From: Dinghuibacter silviterrae
GTDB taxonomy: Bacteria > Bacteroidota > Bacteroidia > Chitinophagales > Chitinophagaceae
Assembly (NCBI RefSeq): GCF_004366355.1
Contig: NZ_SODV01000002.1
Coordinates: forward strand, 1,714,768 to 1,778,767
DNA: 64,000 nt
Reading direction: 5' to 3'
Positions 1-8,724 of this stretch are shown piece by piece (the first letter of the stretch is position 1; every line of letters begins with the position of its first letter). Position numbers and translations under genes: made by a program. The notes under the pieces are model-generated. The model was not told the origin of the DNA. It worked only from the letters and a program-made list of their open reading frames with translations, and did not search any database.

Positions 1-162
1 GCAAAAGATATAATAGACCTTCCCTTTGAGGGCGTAGTTGGTCGTGATCCAGTGGCAACAGGCCACCGCGGCCCGTTCCATGAGCTGGAGGGAAGAAATG
101 GGCTCGTGGGCAATCGTATAGGCGTCCCACGCCCGGATCTGCTGGCCGGTGTAGACTTTCAT
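1..162 (-). CDS. NAD(P)H-hydrate epimerase/dehydratase, N-terminal part
   Basis: The reverse strand reads 54 codons from an ATG at 162 and is still open at the window edge, so only the N-terminus is present. The start (MKVYTGQQIRAWDAYTI, then a PISS..LMERAA motif) matches the N-terminal YjeF/NnrE epimerase domain of the bifunctional enzyme that repairs hydrated NAD(P)H. Whether the C-terminal dehydratase domain follows cannot be seen. It lies 17 bp downstream of the OstA-like gene on the same strand, so co-transcription is likely. Family identification rests on the short N-terminal signature only. Confidence 0.75.
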   Translation of the reverse strand, partial: MKVYTGQQIRAWDAYTIAHEPISSLQLMERAAVACCHWITTNYALKGKVYYIFC

Positions 163-179
163 AAGATGCTGTTGTGCAG

Positions 180-1865
180 TTATTGGAAAAGCTCTTCCTT
201 CGATTTGGGCCGGAGCGCTTCCAGCCAGCGGAAGCCCGGCAAACGGGTTTGTTCGATCTGGATCTGCCCCATCGGGATGGTCGTCCCTTTCACCCCATTT
301 CTATACACGACATGGTCCAGCTCCCGTTTTTCAAAATACATGTCGATCGCGTCCGCCTCGTCCAGGCTCAATCCCAGGAACTGCAGGCTGTCGTTTTGCG
401 CAAAATAAATGCTGTGCGCATTCCCTTTCGACCGCATATAATCGATCGCCCCGTCCTTGAAATAGCCGTTGATCGTCCGGCTTTGGATCTGGTTGTAAAA
501 ATCCTTGGCCACCTTCTGGATGATAAACCCGTTGTTAAACGCAAACAGACGCGACGGGGACTGGTGTTTGGTATACAGGTACATCGTATCCGCTGTGATC
601 TGGCTTTTGTTGGCCCACACCACGGGTTTGGTAAAAAACTGGAATACCGAATCCACGTCCGAGTAAAAAAGGCTGTCCGACTTCGCCTGGAGCGAATCCG
701 AAAAAACGCGCACGTGGTGGAAACCCATCATGAAGCGAAGCGTGCTGTCCTTGCCGGGCGGCAGACTGTCCGTGGGTTCCTCGTACGCCAGTTGGGCCGA
801 GGTGTCCTTCTTCCTGGGATGATAGGACGAATCCGATCCCGGAGGGAAAAGGCTCGTGTCCCCCAGCGCGTTGAGGTGTCTGCGGAAAACCCTCAGGTGT
901 CTGACCAAACCCGAATAAAAGGTGTCCGCCGCGATATACGTCGTGTCTTTGCCCTGGAGCACGATGAGCACCGGTTTTTCCGTGGCCAGCACGTTTTTCC
1001 GGGCGCGGTTGAAAAAGACATGGTTTGCCAGCATCGTATTTGACGAGGTGTCCTTGTAGACGACGTTCCCCCGGGCTTCCCCGTTCCCGCTCGCCCTGTC
1101 GTAAGCCAGTTGGTCCGCGGTGACGCTTCCGGCGCTGTCGACGATCACGGGCCGCTTCGTGGAGTAAAACAGGTTTTTCTTCAGGTCGTAATACCCGCTT
1201 TTCGTGTGGATCGTACCGGTAGAATCGACGATGACCGTCGGGACCTCCCAACTGGCCACCTTCGTCTCCATATTATAGGTCAGGCTGTCGTTCGTAATCT
1301 TATAGGCGGGGTCCACCAGGTGGACGTTCTTTATAAAGGTCACATCCTTGGTGTTCCCGTTATAAAGACCGTTGATGCTGGTGACGACGGTCGTGCCATT
1401 CACCACCTTTCCTCCTTTGATGTAGGTGCCGACGTGGGTCGGGAGGTCATAGTCCAGGGAATCCGTGGTCAATACATTTTTCCCATCCGTCATCCGCACA
1501 TCCCTTCGCAACAGGGCCTTTTTCGGCGTCGCGTAATATTTCAGATAGCGCGAATAGATATTGATGGAGTCGTTGTCGTTGATGTGGACCGCGCCAAAGG
1601 CCTCGACCTCGTTGGCCCGCTGATTGAAATACATGCTGTCCGCGTACAGCTTTGTATTCCCCTCCCGGAGCGTGTCATGGCCGATCAGCTTTTCCAACTG
1701 CACCGTGTCCCGGGTGATCTGTTCGAGCTGGTCGGTGTGGATGATAATGACGATACGCGTGCCCGTATCCGGAGCGGGCGCCACGGGTGCTCCCGCGGGC
1801 TTCTGCTGCGCAAAAACAGCGACCCCCAACAGGGTCAGTATAATAAATAAAATGCCGCTTTTCAT
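180..1865 (-). CDS. OstA-like (LptA-type) periplasmic/outer membrane protein
   Basis: This 561-residue protein has a signal peptide (about residues 1-20, ending VFAQ) followed by repeated short beta segments of the OstA/LptA type, such as ADSMYFNQ...EAFGAVHI near residues 74-95 and ADQLAYDRASGNGEARGNVV. In Gram-negative bacteria this fold bridges lipopolysaccharide across the periplasm to LptD. It is much longer than E. coli LptA (about 185 residues), which is normal for the Bacteroidetes OstA-like family. Its neighbours (MCE protein, amidase, divergent LptD) form an envelope cluster. The role in LPS transport is inferred from family and context. Confidence 0.8.
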   Translation of the reverse strand: MKSGILFIILTLLGVAVFAQQKPAGAPVAPAPDTGTRIVIIIHTDQLEQITRDTVQLEKLIGHDTLREGNTKLYADSMYFNQRANEVEAFGAVHINDNDSINIYSRYLKYYATPKKALLRRDVRMTDGKNVLTTDSLDYDLPTHVGTYIKGGKVVNGTTVVTSINGLYNGNTKDVTFIKNVHLVDPAYKITNDSLTYNMETKVASWEVPTVIVDSTGTIHTKSGYYDLKKNLFYSTKRPVIVDSAGSVTADQLAYDRASGNGEARGNVVYKDTSSNTMLANHVFFNRARKNVLATEKPVLIVLQGKDTTYIAADTFYSGLVRHLRVFRRHLNALGDTSLFPPGSDSSYHPRKKDTSAQLAYEEPTDSLPPGKDSTLRFMMGFHHVRVFSDSLQAKSDSLFYSDVDSVFQFFTKPVVWANKSQITADTMYLYTKHQSPSRLFAFNNGFIIQKVAKDFYNQIQSRTINGYFKDGAIDYMRSKGNAHSIYFAQNDSLQFLGLSLDEADAIDMYFEKRELDHVVYRNGVKGTTIPMGQIQIEQTRLPGFRWLEALRPKSKEELFQ

Positions 1866-1867
1866 GC

Positions 1868-2872
1868 TTAGTGCTGCGTGCTGTCCTCGCTCAACGGTGC
1901 CTTCAGGGGCGTAGACCGGTCTTTTTTACCAAAAACGGTGATGTTGACATAACGCTTCGGGTGCAATTTTAAGTCATCCACCAATGTATTGATGCTCCGC
2001 ACCGTCGAATTTAACTTATTATACAGGGTTTTGTCGTTTAAGAGCGCCCCTACCGAACCGCTGCCGTTGTTGACTTTGGTCAGGATGTCCTGCAACTGGG
2101 CGGTGCTCGTTTTCAACTGTTCCAGGGTCTTTCCCAGGTTACCGTCCGCCAACTGGTCGGTCGTTTTTTTGAGGTTCTGAAGCGTCCCCGTCAGGGCGTC
2201 GTTGTTTTTGGCCAGGTTCCCCGTAAAGGAATCGAGGTTGTCCATGGTCTTGGACAGGGAGCCGTTCTCCTTGTCGAGCAGGCCGTTGACCCGGTTAAGG
2301 GTGACCGTTAGGGCGCTGGCGTCCTTGCTAAAGGAGGCGATCATGTCGCGAAGGTTACCCTTGGTCCTGGGGTCGAGGATGTCCGAGAACTTATTCAGGA
2401 CAGAATCCACCGAATGCAGGACCAGACCCACCTGCGTCAGTACCGGGTCCACCGTTTTCAGGGCGTTGTCCATCAGGCCGAGGGCGGCCTGGCTTTGGAT
2501 CGTATCCCCCACCTGGATCAGGCGGGTGGAATTCCCGATCCTGAGGTCCACTTCCGGGGTTCCCAGGAGCGGGGTGGCGATAGCCGCGACCGAATTGTCA
2601 GGAATATTGATGTCCCTGGTCAGGTTAAGGGTGACCAGGATGGTGTCGACGTTCTTATCCAGCGGTTTGATGTCGTATACAGTGCCCACCTGGAGCCCGT
2701 TGATCATGACCGGGTTGGACGTCCCCAGGCCGGATACGTTGGCGTATTTCGCGTAAATCCGGTGCGCATTGGAGAACAAATTGCGGCCCTTCAGGAAGTT
2801 GAAGCCAAGGATCAGCAACGTGATGGCAACCGCCGCCAGGGCGCCTACCTTTGTTTCATTAGATATCTTCAT
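1868..2872 (-). CDS. MCE/MlaD family lipid-transport protein
   Basis: The chosen start gives 334 residues beginning MKISNETKVGALAAVAITLL; an upstream in-frame start at 2932 would add 20 residues before the usual family N-terminus. Residues 9-26 form one membrane anchor. The MCE domain follows (about 35-120), with the typical segments SGLGTSNPVMINGLQVG and ATPLLGTPEVDLRIG. The C-terminal half is helical and low in complexity (repeated LDSFTGNLAKN-like heptads), as expected for the tube-forming part of MCE proteins. Family members are substrate-binding subunits of phospholipid transporters between the membranes. It ends 3 bp before the OstA-like start, so the two are probably one operon. Confidence 0.85.
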   Translation of the reverse strand: MKISNETKVGALAAVAITLLILGFNFLKGRNLFSNAHRIYAKYANVSGLGTSNPVMINGLQVGTVYDIKPLDKNVDTILVTLNLTRDINIPDNSVAAIATPLLGTPEVDLRIGNSTRLIQVGDTIQSQAALGLMDNALKTVDPVLTQVGLVLHSVDSVLNKFSDILDPRTKGNLRDMIASFSKDASALTVTLNRVNGLLDKENGSLSKTMDNLDSFTGNLAKNNDALTGTLQNLKKTTDQLADGNLGKTLEQLKTSTAQLQDILTKVNNGSGSVGALLNDKTLYNKLNSTVRSINTLVDDLKLHPKRYVNITVFGKKDRSTPLKAPLSEDSTQH

Positions 2873-2948
2873 TCCGGTTTGTGTGCTGGTCTTTATCTGG
2901 GTTGCGGGGCGCCGAAGACGCCCCAACGCCAAAAGTAAGGCGTTATTT

Positions 2949-3941
2949 TCATTTCCGCCGCGTAGAATCGGTGATTTCCGCCACCGTCTTGCCTTCCGCC
3001 TGTGCCTTGTATTTGACCACCGCCCGGGTAATCGCGTCGGCGATCTCCTGCTGGCCGCTGTCGCTGTTCAGGAAATCCTCGTCCCCTTTATTGGAAAGGA
3101 AACCCGTTTCCACCAGGACGCTCGGCATGTTCGTGGATTCAAGGACCCGGATACCCGTATAGCGTTGCTTTACACCCAGGCTCCGGTCCCCAAACTCGTC
3201 CTCGATCATGCCCGCCAGTTTATAGCTTTTCTGGAAATAGCTCTTGGACCAAAGCATGGCTTCTATCGTGGCTTCCGGCGAGTCGGGCAGGGTGTTTTCC
3301 GAGTCCGTGGAATCCGACTCCATTTCGCCCTCGGCGGTGGTGGTATCCCTGTCGGCCAGGCCTTCCAGCGCCGCTTTTACTTTGTCTTCTGCCTTCCTGG
3401 CCGTGAAGATAAAGGTAGCCGTACCGACAGGCTCCGGGTCTGCGACAAAGTATTTGTGATAGATGGGGATCTTGCGTATGTGGCGTTTGCGGGCGCTGCC
3501 CTTGCCCGTATAGTACGCGACTCTGCGGTATCCTTCGAAGCGCCGCTTGACCAGGTCCATATAGTCGCAGTGGATGCAAAGAAAAAGGTCCCCATGGTTA
3601 TCATTGGCGATCTGTGCTTTTTCTCCTACGGGCTGGTAAACGTCCGTCGTGCGGGTCATCACGATGCGTACGCCCGGCAGGGTTTCGTGCAAGGTTCTCC
3701 CCAATTTCATGGCGATCTGCAGGGTCAGGTCCTTTTCCTTGGAATAGGAGCCGGATGCCCCATTGTCGCGCCCCCCGTGGCCTGCGTCAACGATGATGGT
3801 ATTGATCCCTTTGTGTAGTTGGAACGGACCCTTTTTCACGGGGCCACGGTAAAACGAACATACAGTCACGAACAGGAGCAGGACACAGCCAGTCAGAATG
3901 CCTATGGATTGTCGCTTCATACCCTTAGTTATATTTTTCAT
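2949..3941 (-). CDS. N-acetylmuramoyl-L-alanine amidase (Amidase_3)
   Basis: This 330-residue protein has an N-terminal hydrophobic anchor or signal (residues 12-29) and an Amidase_3 domain (about 46-318). Zinc-site motifs are visible: DAGHGG (H55), SKEKDL (E69) and LCIHCDYMD (H124); the catalytic glutamate lies in LVETGFLSN near residue 279. The family cleaves the amide between MurNAc and the stem peptide at cell division. An acidic insert rich in Asp, Ser and Glu (about 195-225) splits the domain and is typical of longer Bacteroidetes members. It is divergent from LptD and upstream of the MCE and OstA-like genes. Confidence 0.9.
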   Translation of the reverse strand: MKNITKGMKRQSIGILTGCVLLLFVTVCSFYRGPVKKGPFQLHKGINTIIVDAGHGGRDNGASGSYSKEKDLTLQIAMKLGRTLHETLPGVRIVMTRTTDVYQPVGEKAQIANDNHGDLFLCIHCDYMDLVKRRFEGYRRVAYYTGKGSARKRHIRKIPIYHKYFVADPEPVGTATFIFTARKAEDKVKAALEGLADRDTTTAEGEMESDSTDSENTLPDSPEATIEAMLWSKSYFQKSYKLAGMIEDEFGDRSLGVKQRYTGIRVLESTNMPSVLVETGFLSNKGDEDFLNSDSGQQEIADAITRAVVKYKAQAEGKTVAEITDSTRRK

Positions 3942-4000
3942 AAACCCCCTCCTTTACTGAGCAATATAATACCCATTTGCTATTTTTGCCCCGGTGCTGT

Positions 4001-6904
4001 ATGAGGAGTCATCGCAAATTTAGCTATAAATATCTTTTGACGGGCATTGTATGCGTATCCCTGTTTGCCGTCGCCCATCCGCGGCCCTTTTCGAAAAGGG
4101 CGTGGTATGCCGGCCCCGTCCAGGGGCGGGTCACGGTCACGGGTACCGTCAGCAACCCGCTGCGCACAGCCGGGGATGACACCACGCGGCCCGGAGCTAC
4201 GGTCCGGCCAGCGGCCGCCGACACGGCCCATGCCCGCGGACTTGGCGACACCACGCACCGCGCCCCGGGTGACACGACGAGCCGTGCGCAGGGCGACACC
4301 ACCGGCCGGGCCGCGGACACCACGCACCGCACCCCGGGTGACACGACGAGCCGTGCTTCCGGCGACTCGACCCACCGCCTGGTCCTCGACTCCCTGGCGA
4401 TCCCCCTGGCCAAAGATTCCCTCGACGCCCCCATCAGCTACGCGGCCGAAGACTCCATGGTCCTGGACATTCCCCACAAACGCGTCCTGCTCTACGATCA
4501 GGCGACAACCGATTACAAGGACCTCAAGCTCAAATCCGGCATCATCGTCATGGACCAGACCTCCCAGGTCCTCACCGCGTTGCCCGCGCCCGGGGTCGAC
4601 TCCAACGGCCTGCTCCTCCAGCGCCCCGAGTTTACCCAGAAACAGGACCTCGTAGTGTCCGATTCCATGAAGTACAACATGAAATCGAAAAAGGGACTTA
4701 GCTTTAATGCCGACGGGCAGGAAGGGGAGATGTTTATCCACAGCCAGCGGTCAAAAAAGATCGACAACAACACCTTTTACGCCTACAACGCCCGGTTTAC
4801 CACCTGCGACCTCGACACGCCCCACTTCGCTTTCCGCGCCAAACGCATCAAGTATATCTCCGGGAAATTCGCCATCACCGGCTATACCCGTCCCGAATTC
4901 GAAGGGATCCCTTTTCCCATAGGCATCCCCTACGGCATCTTCCCCCTGGTTGACGGCCAGCACAGCGGTCTGCTGCCGCCGGCGTTTACCGTCAACGACC
5001 AACAGGGGTTGGGGCTCACCGGGCTGGGCTATTACAAGGTGATCAGCCAGAATATGGACTTCCTCATCAAGGGGAACATCTATTCCTACGGCAGTTGGGA
5101 ACTCGACCTGGATCCCTCTTATTACGTCCGTTACCACTACAGGGGTTCCGTGAATTTCTCCGTGATCGATACCAAGATCGCCTTTAAGGGCGACCCCGAC
5201 TACCAGCAGTCCACCAACTTCAACCTCCAATGGGCGCACACCCAGGACACCAAGGCCCACCCCGGCATCACTTTCAATTCCTCGGTGAACCTGATGACGA
5301 GTAAATACAACCAGTACCAGACCAACTATATCGGCCAGGTCTACCAAAACCAGGTCCAGTCCTCCGTGGCCTATACCAGGACCTTTACGGGTACCCCGTT
5401 TTATTTTTCCGCCGCGTTCAGCCAGAACCAAAACACCCAGCAGCGGTTGTGGAACGTCTCGCTACCCAACCTCAATTTTACCATGAATACCATCTATCCT
5501 TTCCAAAAGAAGGACCAGGTGGGCACCAAAAAATGGTACCAAAACCTCGGCATCGGCTATAACGGTTCCTATCAGACGCTGATGTCGTTTTACGATACCG
5601 CCTTTTCCTTCAAACAAGTCCTGGACACCCTCCAATGGGGCGTCCACCACACCATACCCATCACGCTGTCCCTGCCCTCCATATTCAATCACGCCGTCCA
5701 GATCGCCCCCAGCGTCAGCTACGACGAGACCTGGTTCTCCCGCCAACTCATCAAGACCTGGGACAACAAAAATTCAAAGCTCGACACCACCATCTATAAA
5801 GGCTTTTTTCAGCAGCGCCAAATGACCTATGGCGTCAGCACCAGCACGGCGTTGTACGGGACCTTTAATTTCGGGAACGGTTATGTCAAGGCCATCCGCC
5901 ACGTCATCCGCCCCCAGATCGGCTTTAGCTACCAGCCCGACCTCAACAAGGGCGCCTATTATTCCGTTCAAATCGATACCTTCACCAACGGCGGTACCCA
6001 GCAACCCGACTGGGGCACCTACAACAAATACGCCGGCGGCATCTTCTCCCCCTACAGCCAGGGGACCTTCGGCGGGATCAACTTCACCCTCGACAACAAC
6101 CTCGAAATGAAAGTCCGGAATGGGAAAGACACCACCGGCAGCAACCCCTATAAAAAGGTCAAGCTCATCGACAACTTCGGTATATCCACCAGCTATAACC
6201 TCGTCGCCGACTCCTTCCAGCTTGCCCCTATATCCCTTTACGCGCGGAGCAATTTGTTTAATAAAATCAACTTTTCCGGCGGCGCCACCCTCAGCCCCTA
6301 TCAAACCAACGCCATCGGCAACCAGATCAATAAGTATGTCTGGTCCGGCCACAACTTTTCCGTAGGCCGTTTTGTCAGTGGCTATGTATCCGCCTCCACC
6401 ACCTTCGAGTCCAAAAAAGCCAAAGGCCAGGAAAACGTCCAGGACTCCCTGCTCAATAATAAGGATTTGAACAACCCCAATGCCATGTCCGACGACCAGC
6501 GGGAGCTCAACTATATCCGGAGTAACCCCGCCGAGTTCGCCAACTTCAACATCCCCTGGCACCTCAGCCTGTCCTACTCCCTGACCATCAGCCGCCAGCT
6601 CAATTCCAATTCCGTCGGGTATATCAACCGGACCACCCAGTCCGTCAACTTCAACGGGGACTTCAACCTCACCCCCAACTGGAAGATCATCGGCAGCGGT
6701 ACATTTAGTATAGACTCCTATTCATTCCAGTTCCTCCAGGCCTCCATCGCCCGGAACCTCCACTGCTGGCAGATGGCTATCAACGTAACCCCCCTCGGGT
6801 ATTACCGGTCGTTCTCCATTACGCTCAGTCCGAAAAGCGGGATCCTCCGGGATCTGAGGATCAACCGGACGCGGTCATACTATTCGAATATACCTGGGTA
6901 TTAG
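4001..6904 (+). CDS. lptD: LPS-assembly protein LptD
   Basis: The ATG at 4001 gives 967 residues; an ATG 24 bp upstream lacks a better context and adds an unlikely MLFLPRCC leader. A signal-like hydrophobic segment (about residues 10-28) is followed by a Thr/Asp/Arg low-complexity linker (about 55-130), an OstA-like N-terminal domain and a long C-terminal beta-barrel rich in alternating aromatic strands. LptD inserts lipopolysaccharide into the outer leaflet of the outer membrane. Length and architecture fit the Bacteroidetes 'putative LPS assembly protein LptD' family. The linker is encoded by a minisatellite-like repeat (4247-4356). Confidence 0.87.
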   Translation: MRSHRKFSYKYLLTGIVCVSLFAVAHPRPFSKRAWYAGPVQGRVTVTGTVSNPLRTAGDDTTRPGATVRPAAADTAHARGLGDTTHRAPGDTTSRAQGDTTGRAADTTHRTPGDTTSRASGDSTHRLVLDSLAIPLAKDSLDAPISYAAEDSMVLDIPHKRVLLYDQATTDYKDLKLKSGIIVMDQTSQVLTALPAPGVDSNGLLLQRPEFTQKQDLVVSDSMKYNMKSKKGLSFNADGQEGEMFIHSQRSKKIDNNTFYAYNARFTTCDLDTPHFAFRAKRIKYISGKFAITGYTRPEFEGIPFPIGIPYGIFPLVDGQHSGLLPPAFTVNDQQGLGLTGLGYYKVISQNMDFLIKGNIYSYGSWELDLDPSYYVRYHYRGSVNFSVIDTKIAFKGDPDYQQSTNFNLQWAHTQDTKAHPGITFNSSVNLMTSKYNQYQTNYIGQVYQNQVQSSVAYTRTFTGTPFYFSAAFSQNQNTQQRLWNVSLPNLNFTMNTIYPFQKKDQVGTKKWYQNLGIGYNGSYQTLMSFYDTAFSFKQVLDTLQWGVHHTIPITLSLPSIFNHAVQIAPSVSYDETWFSRQLIKTWDNKNSKLDTTIYKGFFQQRQMTYGVSTSTALYGTFNFGNGYVKAIRHVIRPQIGFSYQPDLNKGAYYSVQIDTFTNGGTQQPDWGTYNKYAGGIFSPYSQGTFGGINFTLDNNLEMKVRNGKDTTGSNPYKKVKLIDNFGISTSYNLVADSFQLAPISLYARSNLFNKINFSGGATLSPYQTNAIGNQINKYVWSGHNFSVGRFVSGYVSASTTFESKKAKGQENVQDSLLNNKDLNNPNAMSDDQRELNYIRSNPAEFANFNIPWHLSLSYSLTISRQLNSNSVGYINRTTQSVNFNGDFNLTPNWKIIGSGTFSIDSYSFQFLQASIARNLHCWQMAINVTPLGYYRSFSITLSPKSGILRDLRINRTRSYYSNIPGY
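4247..4356 (+). repeat. In-frame coding repeat in lptD linker
   Basis: Two 41-bp copies (4247-4287 and 4316-4356) differ at one base (g against a) and are spaced 69 bp, exactly 23 codons. They encode the DTTHR(A/T)PGDTTSRA unit of the Thr/Asp-rich linker. Related shorter units (GDTTGRA, GDSTHR) surround them, so the copy number may vary without breaking the frame. Confidence 0.8.
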
Positions 6905-6914
6905 GGCCGCTCTC

Positions 6915-7646
6915 TTATGCGTGCGCCACGTAGTACGCCTCCATGATTTCATGCAGCTTATCCTTCAGCGCTTTCGCGTCCAAACCCTCCGGCGATACCG
7001 GCTCCAGGAAATGCATTTCCATTTTGGCCGGCCAGAAAAAGAAAGGCCTGTGCTGAGGAAGTACTTTTTTGGTATGGAAAAGTAAGGCAGGAACAATATG
7101 TTTGCCGGTATCCACCGACAATTTAAAGGCCCCATCATGGAAAGGCGCCAACGGTTTGCCGGTCTTGTTCCGGGTGCCTTCCGGGTAGATACACATGTGG
7201 GTCCCCTCCGCCAGCACCGCCTTCATCGCCCGGTAGCTGTCCCTCCGGCTTTCCGCGTTTTTGCGGTCCACCAAAACCGACCCCCTTTTGTAGATGATCC
7301 CAAAGATCGGTATGCGCGACAGCTCTACTTTGGCAATGGTCTTGTTCGGGCCAGGAATCTCCGGTGTGGAGATCGGGATGTCGATCAGCGAATTATGGTT
7401 GACGATGACAATGTAATTCTCCCCTTTTTTAAAGTTTTCCGCCCCTCTGCGGACGATCCGGCAACCCGTCAGGAAAAGGAAGGAATGGATCCACGCCCGC
7501 CCGAACTTCCGGAACTGCTCCACCCCCTTACGCCCCGGTATCCAATAGGTAAACCCCACCGGGATCACGATCAGCAACATGGTCCCCACAAAAACGATGG
7601 CCCCCCAAACGGCAAAAATCCGCCCCAAGATATTCTTAATACGCAT
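6915..7646 (-). CDS. 1-acyl-sn-glycerol-3-phosphate acyltransferase (PlsC family)
   Basis: This 243-residue protein has one N-terminal membrane segment (about 11-36) and the PlsC acyltransferase domain. The catalytic HX4D motif is NHNSLID (H84, D89). The glycerol-phosphate-binding EGTR motif is at 156-159, followed by GKPLAPFHDGAF. The family makes phosphatidic acid from lysophosphatidic acid at the inner membrane. It sits 9 bp downstream of the uracil-DNA glycosylase gene on the same strand. Substrate specificity (glycerolipid or another acyl acceptor) cannot be told from sequence. Confidence 0.88.
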   Translation of the reverse strand: MRIKNILGRIFAVWGAIVFVGTMLLIVIPVGFTYWIPGRKGVEQFRKFGRAWIHSFLFLTGCRIVRRGAENFKKGENYIVIVNHNSLIDIPISTPEIPGPNKTIAKVELSRIPIFGIIYKRGSVLVDRKNAESRRDSYRAMKAVLAEGTHMCIYPEGTRNKTGKPLAPFHDGAFKLSVDTGKHIVPALLFHTKKVLPQHRPFFFWPAKMEMHFLEPVSPEGLDAKALKDKLHEIMEAYYVAHA

Positions 7647-7655
7647 GGTTTATTT

Positions 7656-8327
7656 TTAATCCAGTCTCCAATCGATCGCTTCCCGCCCTTCCTTCACCAG
7701 CAGCGCGTTCGCCTTCGAAAAATGCTTACACCCGAAAAAGCCCTTGTCCGCCGAAAACGGCGACGGATGCGCCGCCCTCAGGATATGGTGACGACTCGCG
7801 TCGATCAACACCTGCTTGTCCTGTGCAAATTTACCCCATAACAGGAATACGATCCCCGACTTCTGCTCCGAAATCGTCCGGATCACCGCGTCCGTAAACG
7901 GCGCCCAGATCGCCTGGTGACTGTTCGGCTCCGACGCTCGCACCGTCAGGGCCGCGTTCAGCAACAACACTCCCTGGTCCGCCCAGCGCTCCAGGTTCCC
8001 GCTCTTCGGGATCTCCATCCCCACGTCCTCCTTCAGCTCTTTAAAGATATTCACCAACGACGGCGGCGGCTTCACCCCGTCCGGCACGCTAAAACAAAGC
8101 CCATGCGCCTGCCCCGGCCCATGATAAGGGTCCTGCCCCAATATCACCACCTTCAACCCGTCCAACGGCGTCGCGTCAAACGCATGAAAGATCTGGGACC
8201 CAGGCGGATAAACCACCTTCCCCGCCGCCTTTTCCGTCTTTATAAAGCGAACAATCTCGCCAAAATACGGCTGTTCAAATTCCTTGTGTAATGCAGTTTT
8301 CCAGGAGGGCGCAATCTTAACGTCCAT
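7656..8327 (-). CDS. ung: Uracil-DNA glycosylase, family 1
   Basis: The 223-residue protein carries the family 1 signature GQDPYHG (64-70, catalytic D66), the LLLNAALTVR segment and the C-terminal HPSPFS loop (about 187-192) with the catalytic His. This enzyme removes uracil from DNA to start base excision repair. The length matches bacterial Ung (about 220-230). Nothing unusual is seen. Confidence 0.97.
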   Translation of the reverse strand: MDVKIAPSWKTALHKEFEQPYFGEIVRFIKTEKAAGKVVYPPGSQIFHAFDATPLDGLKVVILGQDPYHGPGQAHGLCFSVPDGVKPPPSLVNIFKELKEDVGMEIPKSGNLERWADQGVLLLNAALTVRASEPNSHQAIWAPFTDAVIRTISEQKSGIVFLLWGKFAQDKQVLIDASRHHILRAAHPSPFSADKGFFGCKHFSKANALLVKEGREAIDWRLD

Positions 8328-8365
8328 ATTTGGTGTATTCCGTTCCCCCGCAAGCTAAAAAAAAT

Positions 8366-8373
8366 TATCTTTG
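8366..8373 (+). promoter_or_regulatory. Candidate -7 element for the tRNA-Arg gene
   Basis: The sequence TATCTTTG fits the Bacteroidetes TAnnTTTG -7 consensus and lies 28 bp before the tRNA, just upstream of the likely start of the leader. No convincing -33 TTG-type element was found at the usual spacing. Confidence 0.5.
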
Positions 8374-8400
8374 CACGGTCTATTTTTCATTTGGTGACCC

Positions 8401-8477
8401 GGTCCGGTAGCTCAGTTGGATAGAGCGGCAGCCTTCTAAGCTGTAGGTCATTGGTTCGAATCCAATCCGGGTCACCA
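8401..8477 (+). tRNA. tRNA-Arg (TCT)
   Basis: A complete cloverleaf can be folded. The acceptor GGTCCGG pairs with CCGGGTC (two G-U wobbles). The D-stem is GCTC/GAGC and the anticodon stem GCAGC/GCTGT with loop CTTCTAA (anticodon TCT). The T-stem is ATTGG/CCAAT with loop TTCGAAT; the discriminator is A and CCA is encoded. A tyrosine recombinase gene begins about 250 bp downstream, so the 3' end of this tRNA is the likely attachment site of the element. The opposite attachment copy is not in the window. Confidence 0.95.
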
Positions 8478-8488
8478 GTAGAAAGTAT

Positions 8489-8515
8489 AACCCGCCTGTT
8501 TCAGGCGGGTTTTTT
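8489..8515 (+). terminator. Rho-independent terminator after tRNA-Arg
   Basis: A 10-bp perfect stem (AACCCGCCTG / CAGGCGGGTT) with a TTT loop is followed by a run of T. It lies 12 bp after the encoded CCA. Confidence 0.9.
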
Positions 8516-8724
8516 CGTGCAAACCCATGATGGAAGCGGGTTTGCGCTGATTTCTGAAAACTTTCCCCATCATTTAAATCTATTTCAAACTACCTGATTC
8601 GGCCCCTGATTTAGGGGACAATTCAGGGGACTATATTGTAGGCCCCCGCGGCCTTAAAGCCCCTCTTCCGGGTTGATCATCGACGTACGCGAAAGGCAAT
8701 TTTTCAAACTCAAAAAGACCTTTT
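8516..8724. other. Left-end non-coding region with short repeats (candidate integrase arm sites)
   Basis: This stretch separates the tRNA from the integrase gene and has no ORF. It holds two direct copies of AGGGGAC 12 bp apart (8613-8619 and 8625-8631). An inverted match, CCCCTGA at 8603-8609, pairs with TCAGGGG at 8623-8629. Short repeats next to an attachment site are typical of recombinase or accessory-factor binding sites. That function is inference. Confidence 0.4.

Noticed and set aside
174-1043. Long plus-strand ORF of 289 codons
   Set aside because: It lies opposite the OstA-like gene, has an arginine-rich composition with no domain, and is explained as antisense shadow of that gene.
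8603-8640. A CRISPR-like repeat
   Set aside because: Only two short copies 12 bp apart, no spacers and no cas genes; better explained as recombinase-arm repeats.
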